Assembly: GCF_000367945.1 (NCBI RefSeq) | Contig: NZ_KB849179.1 | Coordinates: 2,563,149 to 2,627,148, forward strand | From: Acinetobacter proteolyticus | GTDB lineage: Bacteria; Pseudomonadota; Gammaproteobacteria; Pseudomonadales; Moraxellaceae | Direction of reading: 5' to 3' | Length of the DNA stretch: 64,000 bases | Part shown: one piece after another, positions 49,648 through 59,936 of the stretch | How positions within the stretch are numbered: position 1 is the first letter of the stretch | Layout of the letters: each line of letters starts with the position of its first letter | The notes under the pieces: generated by a model | The model's database searches: none | What the model was told of the DNA's origin: nothing | The model's input: the letters and a program-made list of their open reading frames with translations, nothing else | Translations under genes and position numbers: made by a program

Positions 49648-51873
49648 ATGCCTAGCCAAAATTCTAACGCTATTCTTTACCGTATTCGAGTCGCGATACC
49701 CGTCTATGTGTATGACACCTTTGATTATACAGTCAGTGCTGAGCAATATGCACAGGCACAAATCGGTGCACGCGTTGCCATTTCTTTTGGGCGGCAAAAT
49801 CTCGTGGGAATCATTACTGAAAAAGTAGATCCTAACGAAGTATTTACAGGACAATTCAAACTTAAGGCCATCACAGAATTACTCGATCAGGAAACGATTC
49901 TAGACCAACAAGTTTTAACTTTGTTGACATGGTCAGCACAATATTACCAATTCCCGATTGGTGAAGTGATGCAAAGCGCTCTACCTACCTTATTAAGACA
50001 AGGGCGTGCCTTGGATATTCTGTTTCATTTATGGAAGATCATTCCCCATGATGATCCCAATACCTTATTAAAACGTTCACAAAAACAATATGATGCTTAT
50101 CAGGTTCTCAAACTGCATCCCAATGGCACCACTGAAAATGTGCTCAATCTAAGTGGTGTAGAAACCTCAACCCTAAAAGCCTTGGAGAAAAAGGGCTTGG
50201 TTGAATGCTGCCTTGAACCGCATGATTTTACCCCAACGCCCGTACAACTGGCGCAAGTACCATTAACCCCCAATGACGATCAGAAAAAAGCGATTCAACA
50301 GATCCTCAAAGCACAGCATCACTATCAGGGATTTTTACTCGATGGTTTGACTGGCAGCGGTAAAACTGAAGTCTATCTGCACGTCATGCATGAGGTATTA
50401 AAACAAGGCAAACAAGTGCTGGTACTGGTGCCTGAGATTGGCTTAACCCCGCAAACCGTTTCACGGTTTAAATCACGTTTTCATTGTGATGTGGCCTTAC
50501 TGCACTCAGGCTTAAATGACTCGAAACGCTTACAGGCATGGCAACATGCGCAAACCGGTAAAGCGTCGATTATTATTGGTACACGTTCCGCAATTTATAC
50601 CCCACTGCCGCAGCTGGGTTTAATCATCTTGGATGAGGAACATGACCTCTCCTTTAAGCAACAAGAAGGTTTCCGTTACCATACCCGTGATGTGGCCTTG
50701 TATCGAGGTCATTTGCAGAACTGTCCTGTCATCCTTGGCTCTGCAACACCGAGTATCGACAGTTATCATTTAGTGGAGTCTGGCAAGTTACATTTACTTG
50801 AACTCAATCAACGTGCAGGCGTGGCGGTACTGCCGAAAATGTATGTGGTGGATTTAAAAGTCGCAAAAAAGAAGCACGGTCTGAGTCAAACCCTGATCGA
50901 ACAGATCAAACATACTTTAGAGCGCAAAGAACAAGTGCTGATCTTTTTAAATCGACGCGGTTATGCGCCGATCCTGATGTGTGAAAGCTGTGGTTGGCAA
51001 GCCAACTGCCCACATTGTGATGCGCATTTTACTTTGCATTCACAGCCCTACCATTATTTGCATTGCCATCATTGCGGCACCATCAATCGCTTGCCTGATC
51101 ATTGTCCTGCCTGCCAAAAACAAAGCTTAAAAACCATTGGTGCAGGCACGGCAAAGCTTGAAGAACACTTACAAGAACTCTTCCCTCACAATGAAGTCAT
51201 TCGAGTCGATCGTGACAGTACCAGTCGAGTCGGCAGTTGGCAAAAGATCTATGATCGGATTCAGCAAAATAAGCCCAGTATTTTATTGGGTACACAAATG
51301 CTGGCCAAAGGCCATCATTTCCCGCATGTAACGCTCGTTGCGATTTTAGATATTGATGCTGGGTTACTCAGTGTCGACCCACGTGCACCTGAGCGAACCG
51401 CGCAGTTGATTGTACAGGTCGCCGGCCGTTCTGGTCGTGGCGAGCATAAAGGCAGTGTCTATTTACAAAGCCTGCGTCCAGATCACCCGATGTTGACCAC
51501 CCTAATTGAGCATGATTATCGTACCGTTGCCAAACAAATGCTGGCTGATCGCAAAGTTGCCCAGCTGCCACCCTATCGTTATGCAGTATTGGTGAGGGTT
51601 GAATCTAAAGATCGTGACTATAGCCAACAGTTTTTAGCGGATATTGCCCAGCAATTGAGAGCGATGGCGGGTGATACCGTGGATATTTGGGGCCCCATTC
51701 CCGCACCGATGGAACGCAAGGCAGGACGTTATCGTGCGCATATGGTGATTTTGTCGACTGATCGCGCCAAACTGCATTTTTATTTACGTCAATGGTGGCA
51801 ACAAGTGGTACATTTACCGCGTCAGCACCTACTGAGACTCTCAATTGATGTTGATCCACAAGAGTTTAGTTAA
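49648..51873 (+). CDS. priA: primosomal replication protein N' (PriA helicase)
   Basis: About 741 residues from the ATG at 49648; in-frame ATGs at 49606 and 49633 have no clear ribosome binding site either. The N-terminal DNA-binding part starts 'RIRVAIPVYVYDTFDYTV'. The helicase core has Walker A G-L-T-G-S-G-K-T and the D-E-E-H box ('LIILDEEHDLSFKQQEG'). The zinc modules are visible in 'CESCGWQANCPHCDAHF' and 'CHHCGTINRLPDHCPACQ'. PriA reloads the replisome at stalled forks. It is divergent from gspF and stands alone. Confidence 0.96.
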   Translation: MPSQNSNAILYRIRVAIPVYVYDTFDYTVSAEQYAQAQIGARVAISFGRQNLVGIITEKVDPNEVFTGQFKLKAITELLDQETILDQQVLTLLTWSAQYYQFPIGEVMQSALPTLLRQGRALDILFHLWKIIPHDDPNTLLKRSQKQYDAYQVLKLHPNGTTENVLNLSGVETSTLKALEKKGLVECCLEPHDFTPTPVQLAQVPLTPNDDQKKAIQQILKAQHHYQGFLLDGLTGSGKTEVYLHVMHEVLKQGKQVLVLVPEIGLTPQTVSRFKSRFHCDVALLHSGLNDSKRLQAWQHAQTGKASIIIGTRSAIYTPLPQLGLIILDEEHDLSFKQQEGFRYHTRDVALYRGHLQNCPVILGSATPSIDSYHLVESGKLHLLELNQRAGVAVLPKMYVVDLKVAKKKHGLSQTLIEQIKHTLERKEQVLIFLNRRGYAPILMCESCGWQANCPHCDAHFTLHSQPYHYLHCHHCGTINRLPDHCPACQKQSLKTIGAGTAKLEEHLQELFPHNEVIRVDRDSTSRVGSWQKIYDRIQQNKPSILLGTQMLAKGHHFPHVTLVAILDIDAGLLSVDPRAPERTAQLIVQVAGRSGRGEHKGSVYLQSLRPDHPMLTTLIEHDYRTVAKQMLADRKVAQLPPYRYAVLVRVESKDRDYSQQFLADIAQQLRAMAGDTVDIWGPIPAPMERKAGRYRAHMVILSTDRAKLHFYLRQWWQQVVHLPRQHLLRLSIDVDPQEFS

Positions 51874-51995
51874 AAGCTAAACGTCCGCTGATTCAAATGA
51901 CCAAGGACGTTTCCAGCTATCATCTTTGCAGATCATATTTTTACAGACACCTCATTTGAGTTAGTCTAGACAAAATAGAAAAATTGAGGCATTCA

Positions 51996-53816
51996 ATGTC
52001 TTTCCTACTACCGATTATTTTTTTACTGGCTGCGACTTTAATTTTTGTTCCATTGACAAAACGTTATGCCTCGACCACTGTTTTGGGTTATCTGATTGCA
52101 GGGCTTTTGCTTGGTTCCAGTGTTTCTGGTTTGATTGAAGACCCTCAACTGATCAGCCAACTGCTGCATTTTGGTACAATTGCGGTGATGTTCTTTATCG
52201 GGTTTGCTTTTCGCCCGCTACAACTCTGGGCAGAACGCAGAGGCATCTTAAAAAACAGTGGCTTACAATACTTCATCACCACCATCTTTCTGGTTGGAGC
52301 ATGTTTGTTACTGTTTCATCAAGTACTGCTCAGTCTGATTATCGGATCTGCTTTAGCACTCTCTGCGGTGATCCTCCCACAACAATTGCTACAACAAAAA
52401 CAACAGCTCAATCATAAATTAGGGCAAGCAACACTTGCGACTTTACAGTTTCAGGCGTTTATTGCCGTCATTCTGATTGCACTCTTTCCCTTATTGGAAG
52501 ACACAGCCTCGACACGTCACGGTATTGCTTACTTTGCTGCAATCATTGCCACCATTTCAGGTTTGTTCCTCGCCAGCCGTTATTTAGTTCGACCTGCATT
52601 TTGTTTTTTAGCCCGTAAACACAGTATTCACCTCATCCCTGTTCTCAGCTTATTGGTGCTGCTTGCTGTGATGCTCATCATGGATATTCTCAATATTCAT
52701 GTATTGATTGCTGCATTTTTAGCAGGATTGCTCCTCGCAGAAACCGAATTTAAAACTGAAGTTGAGCGTATTCTCGAACCCTTTAAAGATGCAGCGACAG
52801 GCTTATTTTTTCTGGCGATTGGCTTAGGCCTTTCATTGACCCCCTTAACTCAAACACCACTGCTGATCTTCGCTTCAATTTTTGGCTTGATTTTGATCAA
52901 GGCCGCTGTGATTGGCGCGATCTGCTATTACCAACAACGCCATGCCAAACTCAGCACCCTGTTTGCAATCATTTTGGCGCAAAGTGGTGAGTTCAGTTTT
53001 ATTCTGCTCAAGCTGGCAGAAAGTGAAAATTTACTTAGCACGGCGTTATTAGAATCGACCTTCCTGATTATATTGGGCTCGATGCTGCTCACCCCGCTGC
53101 TCTATACACTGTTCGATCGAAAAATCTTGCCTATGCTACAAAAGAGTAAAATCGCGGTGGTTGATGCCGATGTTCCACAACATCCAATTCTCATTATTGG
53201 ATTTGGACGTTTTGGACAAGTCATCGCACGTGCTTTACATGCGCAAGGCAAACCCTTTAGTGTGATCGATAGCAACCAACCTGATGCTGATTTTATTGAA
53301 CAATACGGACATCGTTTTATTGATGCTGATGTTACTCAAGTCGAAAACCTGCGTGCTGCAGGCATCGAATATTGCAAGTTATTGATTGTTGCGATTGATG
53401 ATGTTGAAGATAGTATGAATCTGGCGCGACACCTACGTTTAAACTACCCAGATTTAATGCTTTTCGTCCGCGCTCGTGACCGTCATCATGCCCATTTACT
53501 GCATGGCTTGGGTATCTCACAGATTTGGCGTGAAACTTATGCCTCATCGTTAAATATGGCACAGCAAGCCTTGATTGAAATGGGGCTTTCTAGCGATGAA
53601 GCAGAAATGCAGATAGCGCAATTCAAACAGGAAGACCAACGATTGCTAACACAGCAACATTGGGCTCATGATCAGCAAGAAATACTCGAAAGTTATCCTA
53701 ACGCCATGGCAGAACTTGAGTATTTATTTGCAAATACAAAAACTTTGCCTGTCGATCGTGTGAGCAATGATCAAAACACACAAAGTGATGCAAATTCACC
53801 CAATGAAACATCTTGA
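51996..53816 (+). CDS. CPA2-family monovalent cation:proton antiporter (KefB/KefC-like)
   Basis: 606 residues from the ATG at 51996 (GAGG six bases upstream; a TTG lies four codons before). About 12 hydrophobic helices, starting 'MSFLLPIIFLLAATLIFVPLTKR'. The cytoplasmic RCK/TrkA-N domain begins 'HPILIIGFGRFGQVIARALHAQG' (G-x-G-x-x-G). 'VEDSMNLARHLRLNYPDLMLFVRARDRHHAHLL' completes that domain. Such proteins export potassium under glutathione or pH control in E. coli. The usual KefF/KefG partner is not adjacent. The stop lies 117 bases before hslO. Confidence 0.9.
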   Translation: MSFLLPIIFLLAATLIFVPLTKRYASTTVLGYLIAGLLLGSSVSGLIEDPQLISQLLHFGTIAVMFFIGFAFRPLQLWAERRGILKNSGLQYFITTIFLVGACLLLFHQVLLSLIIGSALALSAVILPQQLLQQKQQLNHKLGQATLATLQFQAFIAVILIALFPLLEDTASTRHGIAYFAAIIATISGLFLASRYLVRPAFCFLARKHSIHLIPVLSLLVLLAVMLIMDILNIHVLIAAFLAGLLLAETEFKTEVERILEPFKDAATGLFFLAIGLGLSLTPLTQTPLLIFASIFGLILIKAAVIGAICYYQQRHAKLSTLFAIILAQSGEFSFILLKLAESENLLSTALLESTFLIILGSMLLTPLLYTLFDRKILPMLQKSKIAVVDADVPQHPILIIGFGRFGQVIARALHAQGKPFSVIDSNQPDADFIEQYGHRFIDADVTQVENLRAAGIEYCKLLIVAIDDVEDSMNLARHLRLNYPDLMLFVRARDRHHAHLLHGLGISQIWRETYASSLNMAQQALIEMGLSSDEAEMQIAQFKQEDQRLLTQQHWAHDQQEILESYPNAMAELEYLFANTKTLPVDRVSNDQNTQSDANSPNETS

Positions 53817-53932
53817 GTTTTAGCAAACTGACACCATTATTGACTGCATACATGCACCTTTTTATAAAGCCCAAAGTGCTTTTCAAAGCAGTTGATTGCT
53901 TTGTTTCCCCTTCAGGGGTACTGGAGAAAAAT

Positions 53933-54808
53933 ATGTCTGATTTACGCCAACGCTTTTTTATCGAAGACTGTCCTGTTCGCGGTGAAGTGGTGCATTTGGA
54001 AGAAGCGCTTCAAACCATTTTGGCGCAACGTGAATATATGCCTGCGGTACAAAGCCTCTTGGGTGAAATGCTCAGTGCAACGGCCTTGCTTGCTAGCACC
54101 TTAAAGATTCATGGTCGTATTAGCTTACAAATTCAGGCCACAGGCACATTCAAATGGGCGATGGCCGAATGCAACCATTTAGGCGAAGTACGTGCCTTGG
54201 CAGATTATGAAGAAGATCCTCGTTTTGTCGAAGGCAAAGACAGCCGTACTGTGCTTGCTGCACTTAGCAATCCAGTATTGTTCATCAATATTGAACCTGA
54301 ACACGGCGAACGCTATCAAGGGATCGTACCACTTGATCAACCCACTTTGGCAGGTTGCTTGACCCAATACTACGATTTGTCTGCACAGATTCCGACGCAT
54401 ATTGTATTGGCAACCAATCAGCAACGTTCAGGTGGTTTATTGATTCAGCTCCTTCCTCGTAACGATGAAGAAGAGCAAAAACTGGTGGACGAAGATTTGT
54501 GGCCGCGTTTAACCATGTTGACTGAAACCTTAAAACCGGAAGAACTGACAGATCTTTCAGCCAATGAAATCCTCTATCGTTTGTATAACGAAGAAGAAGT
54601 ACGTTTGCCTGAAGTTGAGCAATTAAAGTTTGGTTGTACCTGTTCTAAGGAGCGCTGTGCCAATGCCCTGATTCAGATTGGTGTAGATGCAGTGCATGAA
54701 ACTTTAGAAGCGCAAAACCCCATCCAGATGGATTGCCAGTTCTGTAATACGCGATATGAGTTTAGTGCAGAAGAAGCTTTAGGTTTGTTCGGTGAACATT
54801 TAAGTTAA
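53933..54808 (+). CDS. hslO: redox-regulated chaperone Hsp33
   Basis: 291 residues from the ATG at 53933, with GGAG about six bases upstream; 40 further in-frame codons upstream are not family-like. The C-terminal zinc/redox switch has Cys235-x-Cys237 and Cys268-x2-Cys271, the normal Hsp33 arrangement. 'YMPAVQSLLGEMLSATALLASTLKIHGRISLQIQATG' is the N-terminal core. Oxidation of the cysteines releases zinc and turns Hsp33 into a chaperone during peroxide or bleach stress. It has its own terminator. Confidence 0.96.
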   Translation: MSDLRQRFFIEDCPVRGEVVHLEEALQTILAQREYMPAVQSLLGEMLSATALLASTLKIHGRISLQIQATGTFKWAMAECNHLGEVRALADYEEDPRFVEGKDSRTVLAALSNPVLFINIEPEHGERYQGIVPLDQPTLAGCLTQYYDLSAQIPTHIVLATNQQRSGGLLIQLLPRNDEEEQKLVDEDLWPRLTMLTETLKPEELTDLSANEILYRLYNEEEVRLPEVEQLKFGCTCSKERCANALIQIGVDAVHETLEAQNPIQMDCQFCNTRYEFSAEEALGLFGEHLS

Positions 54809-54829
54809 TTAACCAAATGTTAAAAAATA

Positions 54830-54857
54830 AAAAGAGACGGGCTTCCGTCTTTTTTTA
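54830..54857 (+). terminator. intrinsic terminator after hslO
   Basis: AGACGG (54835-54840), loop GCTT, CCGTCT (54845-54850) and a seven-base T-run. Confidence 0.9.
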
Positions 54858-54926
54858 TTTTGTATTAAGGTCTATCCGATAAAACAATGTGCAAATCTTC
54901 CAATAACATAGACCTTAACTTGCCTT

Positions 54927-55538
54927 ATGAATTACTTCGAATATTTACTGTTTATCATCAGTGTGGTTGTGCTGATTGCCACCCCTGGCCCTGTGATGAT
55001 TCTAGTCGCCAGTGCTGGCCTTAAAGGTGGCTATAAAAAAGCATTGGAGACGATTTTTGGCACTAACTTCGCTTCTTTAATCCTGATTTTTATTTCCGTA
55101 CTCATTCTCAAAGGTTTTCTTAGCATTGATGAGAATTACCTCAAAGCCATTCGGGTATTGGGCTGCCTGTATATCGCTTATCTGGGCTATAGCATTATTA
55201 AAGAAGTGCTTCAGGCACCGCATCCAACCGCCAGCCAAACCGTATCTGCACAAAGTGGCGGCTTTAAAAAAGGCTTTTTGGTGGGGATTTCCAATCCGAA
55301 AGACATCATTTTCTTCTCGGCTTTTTTCCCGCAGTTTATTCACATCTCACCGAATATCAATTTCAGTTTAAGCCTACTGACAATGACCTGGATTATTTTG
55401 GATTTTCTCACGTTGTCTTTGGTGTATCTGTTCTTCCGCAGTCTGTCTCAAAGCAGTATCTATCCTAAGATTCTTGGTCTATGTGGTGTTTTATTGGTCT
55501 TGATTGCGCTCTATGGACTCGTGGATACCTTTATCTAA
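54927..55538 (+). CDS. LysE-family amino acid exporter (RhtB-like)
   Basis: 203 residues with about six hydrophobic helices. 'LFIISVVVLIATPGPVMILVASAGLKGGYKKALETIFGTNFASLILIFISVLILKGFL' carries the conserved 'TPGP' and 'G...A' pattern of the LysE/RhtB superfamily. 'GFKKGFLVGISNPKDIIFFSAFFPQFI' is a second hallmark ('NPK...FF..FFPQF'). These proteins export amino acids such as lysine, threonine or homoserine lactone; the substrate here cannot be decided. It is a single gene. Confidence 0.9.
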   Translation: MNYFEYLLFIISVVVLIATPGPVMILVASAGLKGGYKKALETIFGTNFASLILIFISVLILKGFLSIDENYLKAIRVLGCLYIAYLGYSIIKEVLQAPHPTASQTVSAQSGGFKKGFLVGISNPKDIIFFSAFFPQFIHISPNINFSLSLLTMTWIILDFLTLSLVYLFFRSLSQSSIYPKILGLCGVLLVLIALYGLVDTFI

Positions 55539-55679
55539 AATCGACCTCAAGTCCACATTAAAAGCCATAGCGGTGTACATTTTTAGCCAAACAGAACAAG
55601 TCTTATACAATCGAATCCATTGAAATCTCTTGGATTCGTTTCATAATGAAACAAACACATTATTATCTTTATTAAAATC

Positions 55680-56624
55680 ATGGCAAAAAATTATTATGAA
55701 GAGCTCGGTGTTTCAAGAGACGCCTCAGCAGATGAAATCAAAAAAGCCTATCGAAAATTGGCGCGTAAATACCATCCTGACATTAGTAAAGAAGCCGATG
55801 CTGAAGCCAAAATGCAGGCCATCAATGTCGCCTATGACACTTTGAGTGACAGTACTAAAAAAGCCGAATATGATCAAATACTGGATCATCCACAAGGGTT
55901 CTCTAATTTCGGGCAAGGCAATCAAAGTGGCTTTGATGGCTCACAGTTTTATCGTCAAAGTTCAGGGGATGGGGCTGACTTTAGTGGCTTTGAAGACTTA
56001 TTTGGCCGTTTTGGTTCAGGTTTTGGCGGCGGGCAACAACGTTCACAACGCCAGCAACGCAGCTATCGTGGTGAAGACCAGCACGCCAGTATTCAGATCG
56101 ATGTAGATATTGCCTATCATGGTGCTACTCAACAGATCACCTTGCAAATCCCGACCTACAATGTGTATGGTGAACCTGAAGTGCAACGGAAAACCCTAGA
56201 GGTTAAGATTCCAAAAGGCATGAAGGAAGGCCAACAAATCCGCCTCAATGGTCAAGGTCAAAGTGGTGTTAACGGCGGAGAAAATGGTGATCTTTATATT
56301 GAAATCCAATACAAAGACACGGATCGAATTCGTGTCGAAGGTGCCGATGTATACCAAACCATTGATGTCAGCCCTTGGGAAGCAGGTTTGGGCCAAAGTA
56401 TTGAGCTGAATACCCCTGCTGGACAGCTCAAAGTCAACTTACCGAAAAATGCCAAGAATGGGCAACAGTTACGCTTAAAAGACAAAGGCATTCCAAACAA
56501 AACAGCAGGACATTTATATCTGATCATTAATATTGTTTTACCGCCAGCGCACAGTGAGCAAGAGCAACAGGCCTACCAACAATTTGCCGATGCCTTTACT
56601 GCTTTTAAACCGCGTGCCTCATAA
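55680..56624 (+). CDS. cbpA: DnaJ-family co-chaperone CbpA
   Basis: 314 residues. The J domain has H32-P33-D34. A Gly/Phe-rich linker (about residues 72-120) follows, then two DnaJ C-terminal barrels ('IQIDVDIAYHGATQQITLQIP', 'VYQTIDVSPWEAGLGQSIEL'). There is no zinc-finger region, so it is a type II (CbpA-like) co-chaperone rather than DnaJ. CbpA stimulates the ATPase of DnaK and binds DNA in E. coli. cbpM follows after 11 bases in an operon. Confidence 0.94.
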   Translation: MAKNYYEELGVSRDASADEIKKAYRKLARKYHPDISKEADAEAKMQAINVAYDTLSDSTKKAEYDQILDHPQGFSNFGQGNQSGFDGSQFYRQSSGDGADFSGFEDLFGRFGSGFGGGQQRSQRQQRSYRGEDQHASIQIDVDIAYHGATQQITLQIPTYNVYGEPEVQRKTLEVKIPKGMKEGQQIRLNGQGQSGVNGGENGDLYIEIQYKDTDRIRVEGADVYQTIDVSPWEAGLGQSIELNTPAGQLKVNLPKNAKNGQQLRLKDKGIPNKTAGHLYLIINIVLPPAHSEQEQQAYQQFADAFTAFKPRAS

Positions 56625-56635
56625 GGAGTAAGATC

Positions 56636-56962
56636 ATGACAACTATTCAATACAAAGAAATTCAATATGACGGTCACTGCCAAGTTGAAATCATTGATGA
56701 ACAATTGGCACTTGATCTTGAGCACTTTGCAGAGGCATGTGGGCAAAGTACCGACTGGGTGTTAAAACTGATTGATTATGACATTTTGCAAATCACGGTT
56801 GATCCGCAAAGCTATCAGTTTATTGGTGAAGATGTGAGTCGGGCCAGACGTGCTTACCGTTTACAACGTGACTTCGATGCAAGCTTATCAGCTGTAGCGG
56901 TGATGTTGGATTTAATCGATGAAGTGCAACAGCTGCGTAAACAGCTCAAACATTTTCATTAA
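56636..56962 (+). CDS. cbpM: chaperone modulator CbpM
   Basis: 108 residues. The MerR-like helical region 'LALDLEHFAEACGQSTDWVLKLIDYDILQI' and 'DVSRARRAYRLQRDFDASLSAVAVMLDLIDEVQQLRKQLKHF' is typical of CbpM, a small protein that binds CbpA's J domain and blocks its activity. AAGGAG about eight bases before the ATG and the 11-base gap to cbpA support co-translation. The pairing fits the family's known partnership. Confidence 0.92.
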   Translation: MTTIQYKEIQYDGHCQVEIIDEQLALDLEHFAEACGQSTDWVLKLIDYDILQITVDPQSYQFIGEDVSRARRAYRLQRDFDASLSAVAVMLDLIDEVQQLRKQLKHFH

Positions 56963-56989
56963 ACCATCCTTTGCATGACCAAGCCCAAA

Positions 56990-58213
56990 CTATTTCAGCT
57001 TGGTCATTTTCTCCACTTCTTTCAGCGTTTGCTTAATCGGTTCATAGTCCAAAAACCACAACAGATTAAAATTACGCTGCCGATGCTGCTGCGCCAGTAA
57101 ATCAATAACGCTACGCTCACCACGTCCCACCAAATGTTGACGATAAAAATAATACAGCAAGAATATGGTACTCATCAGCATCACCCCGAGCATGATCCAA
57201 AAGCCAACAGGTGATTTCAATCCTGGAATAAACTCAAAGTTCATCCCATAAACGCCAGTCAACAAGGTCAGTGGTGCAAAGATAGCGGTAATGATTGCCA
57301 AGATGCGCATGTTCTCATTGGTTTGATTGGCAATGGCGGAGAAGTGTAAATCGATGGCCGATTGAATCGCATTTCTTAAACGCAGCGTATGTTTTTGTAC
57401 CCGTTCCACATGACTCATCAAATCGTTCAAACGCACCAACAGAATATCTTGCGCTTTATGCTTATGTTCACCGACCACATGGTGATAGTTATCAACCAAC
57501 TCATCTCTAAACTCCTGCAAGGTTTCGATCTGCTCCTCACAGAGATTTTCGATTTGCTGAAAGGCCATATCCTCATGGAACAATTGATGCCACTGCTTAA
57601 AACGACGATTGCCCTGTAACAGTTGCTGTTGCCAATATTCAACCCGACGCGTTAACGGCGTGCGTAAGTTTAGATAACCATCAATCATGCTATTCAGCAA
57701 GCGTAGGCATAAATCCGCGGGGGTACTGGCTAACTTACGCGGTTTATTCTGCTCGGCAATTGGTCGCCCCATAATGGTCTGAATGCGTTGAATATAGCTC
57801 TCTACCGCCTGATTGCCTTGCTCTCTCACACTGACCAAAACGGTAGGTGTTAAGATAAAACTCATCGGTGTGGTCGCTAAACCAAAAACACTTTCATGCG
57901 ATTCTGAAAGGCCTTCACTTTCTAAAATCTGGTCATCTGGACTGATCAGTTTACGGAATACCAATAGGTCATATTCCTCCACTGTATCAAACGCACACGG
58001 ATGTTCGATATTGAGTAAATCGCGCAGATGGAATTCATTCAGCACCAGCCCTGTCTGTGCATAAATATTTTTCTGCCAAGACTCGGTATGATTCACTAAA
58101 TCTTGTCTAAGACTATCCACCCATAAAAATTCGAGCGTATGCTCTGCTTGTTGTTCCGCACTGATAAAAATCGTGTTTTCACTGTTATGGCGATAAAAAT
58201 AATAAAGCTGCAT
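56990..58213 (-). CDS. CorA-family Mg2+/Co2+ (or Zn2+) transporter
   Basis: About 407 residues from the ATG at 58213; the frame runs 30 codons further upstream, but there it overlaps the terminator of gltP, so the longer form is unlikely. A long cytoplasmic helical domain is followed by two membrane helices, with the selectivity motif G-M-N in 'LTGVYGMNFEFIPGL' between them. The C-terminus is basic ('RQHLVGRGERSVIDLLAQQHRQRNFN'), longer than in classical CorA. The metal carried is not decided. Confidence 0.9.
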   Translation of the reverse strand: MQLYYFYRHNSENTIFISAEQQAEHTLEFLWVDSLRQDLVNHTESWQKNIYAQTGLVLNEFHLRDLLNIEHPCAFDTVEEYDLLVFRKLISPDDQILESEGLSESHESVFGLATTPMSFILTPTVLVSVREQGNQAVESYIQRIQTIMGRPIAEQNKPRKLASTPADLCLRLLNSMIDGYLNLRTPLTRRVEYWQQQLLQGNRRFKQWHQLFHEDMAFQQIENLCEEQIETLQEFRDELVDNYHHVVGEHKHKAQDILLVRLNDLMSHVERVQKHTLRLRNAIQSAIDLHFSAIANQTNENMRILAIITAIFAPLTLLTGVYGMNFEFIPGLKSPVGFWIMLGVMLMSTIFLLYYFYRQHLVGRGERSVIDLLAQQHRQRNFNLLWFLDYEPIKQTLKEVEKMTKLK

Positions 58214-58303
58214 AGGATAATAGCAATTAAAAGGGCTAGAGAAATGCTGCCACGAAGCCAGATAAAAAGCTACGGCTATTATAGAGACAGAAACCACATC
58301 CAA

Positions 58304-58338
58304 TAAAAAAGCCTCACATGTACAACATGGAGGCTTTT
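58304..58338 (-). terminator. intrinsic terminator of the leftward gltP-like gene
   Basis: Read leftward, GCCTC-CATG and CATGTGAGGC stems around TTGTA are followed by a T-run (58310-58304). It lies 16 bases past the gltP-like stop. Confidence 0.9.
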
Positions 58339-58353
58339 CTAATATCTGAAAAA

Positions 58354-59676
58354 TTACACTTCTTTTTTATCCACCACGCCGTATTTTAAGGCTTGGTCGA
58401 GTTGTTCTTTATCCAGTGCATTATCCCACTTTGCAACCACAATGGTTGCACAAGCATTGCCGACTAAATTGGTCAATGCACGGCATTCTGACATAAAACG
58501 GTCAATACCAAGAATCAATGCCATACCCGCCACTGGAATTGCAGGAACAACTGACAGTGTTGCAGCCAAGGTAATAAAGCCCGCACCTGTGATGCCTGCT
58601 GCACCTTTAGAGCTCAGCATCGCGACCAATAGAATCGTGATTTGTTGTGTAAGGGTTAATTCAATATTACAGGCCTGAGCAATAAACAGTGCCGCCAAAG
58701 TCATGTAAATGTTGGTACCATCCAAGTTAAATGAATAACCTGTTGGAATCACCAAGCCCACCACCGACTTTTCGCAGCCTGCTTTTTCCATCTTCGCCAT
58801 CAATGATGGTAGTGCTGCTTCGGATGAGCTTGTTCCGAGTACCAACCAAAGTTCGTCTTTAATATAACGAATCAAATCAATAATCGAGAAGCCGTTATAG
58901 CGTGCGACTGCACCCAAAATAATAATGACGAACAGTAAAGCAGTAATATAGAAGGTCGCAATCAATAACATCAAGTTACCGATTGAACTGATCCCATAAG
59001 CACCAATGGTAAAGGCCATGGCACCGAATGCACCAATCGGCGCAAACTTCATCAACATACCGACTAAAGTAAATACTGGCGTAGTGAGCTGCTGTAAGAA
59101 ATCAGTGACTGGACGACCTAAATCACCTGATTTTGCCAAAGCCAAACCAAACAACACCGCGACAAAGAGGACTTGAAGAATTTGACCTGATACGAACGGA
59201 CTGACCAAGGTATCTGGAATGATATTCATCAAGAAGCCGGTAATGGTCGACTCATGCGCTTTGGCTGCATATTCATCAACTTTGGTGCTGTGCAAGCTGC
59301 TTGGATCAATATTCAAACCGTGACCTGGCTCAATCACATTTCCTACAATCAAACCCACGATCAAAGCTAAAGTGGAGAAGGTCAAGAAATAGATCATGGC
59401 CTTCGCGGTCACCCGACCTACGCTGCCGAGATTTTTCATGCCCGCGATCCCCGTCACAACGGTCAGGAAAATCACAGGAGCAATAATCATTTTAACTAAT
59501 TTAATGAAGGCTTCGCCGAGTGGCTTCAAGCTTTCACCCAATTCTGGGAAGAAATGACCTAACAATATCCCCGCAACAATCGCGAAGATCACTTGCACAT
59601 AGAGAATCTGATAAAACTTTGGTTTCTTGGGAGGCTGTTGGTCATCTTGACCTGTGGCGACATGATCGACAAGCAT
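58354..59676 (-). CDS. dicarboxylate/amino acid:cation symporter (GltP/DctA-type)
   Basis: 440 residues with eight membrane helices and both re-entrant loops. The substrate motifs are standard: '[14 protein letters not shown]' (T-S-S-S-E) and '[23 protein letters not shown]' (N-L-D-G-T). It imports glutamate, aspartate or C4-dicarboxylates with sodium or protons; '[12 protein letters not shown]' and the overall style fit DctA/GltP but do not decide between them. A pair of inverted repeats lies about 100-145 bases upstream and could be its control region. Confidence 0.92.
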   Translation of the reverse strand: MLVDHVATGQDDQQPPKKPKFYQILYVQVIFAIVAGILLGHFFPELGESLKPLGEAFIKLVKMIIAPVIFLTVVTGIAGMKNLGSVGRVTAKAMIYFLTFSTLALIVGLIVGNVIEPGHGLNIDPSSLHSTKVDEYAAKAHESTITGFLMNIIPDTLVSPFVSGQILQVLFVAVLFGLALAKSGDLGRPVTDFLQQLTTPVFTLVGMLMKFAPIGAFGAMAFTIGAYGISSIGNLMLLIATFYITALLFVIIILGAVARYNGFSIIDLIRYIKDELWLVLGTSSSEAALPSLMAKMEKAGCEKSVVGLVIPTGYSFNLDGTNIYMTLAALFIAQACNIELTLTQQITILLVAMLSSKGAAGITGAGFITLAATLSVVPAIPVAGMALILGIDRFMSECRALTNLVGNACATIVVAKWDNALDKEQLDQALKYGVVDKKEV

Positions 59677-59776
59677 GTGCGATATTCCTTCATATTGAGA
59701 TGAACAAATAGACTTCCGACTGTCTATCTAAAACCACATAAACGCAGGCAGGCACGGAAATTTGGGGAATTCTACG

Positions 59777-59821
59777 TTAATTGTGAGGTATACAATTAAA
59801 GTATTAGACTAATGTCTAATA
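59777..59821. promoter_or_regulatory. two adjacent inverted repeats upstream of the gltP-like gene
   Basis: TTAATTG-N9-CAATTAA (59777-59799) is followed at once by TATTAGAC-TAAT-GTCTAATA (59802-59821), both perfect. The first contains GTATAC, a core seen in sites for some GntR (FadR-type) repressors. No regulator gene is adjacent. This suggests dedicated control of the transporter. Confidence 0.5.
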
Positions 59822-59880
59822 TCAAGAAATTTTATGTTTATAGTTTCAGTTTTTTATGTTGTTAACAATCATTCACTTAA

Positions 59881-59913
59881 TAAAAAAGCGCATTGTTAAA
59901 ACAATGCGCTTTT
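59881..59913. terminator. intrinsic terminator after pnp
   Basis: AAAAAAGCGCATTGT (59882-59896), loop of four bases, ACAATGCGCTTTTTTT; bidirectional A/T flanks, 24 bases past the leftward pnp stop. Confidence 0.92.
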
Positions 59914-59936
59914 TTTAAGCAAAATGCTTGCTAGCA

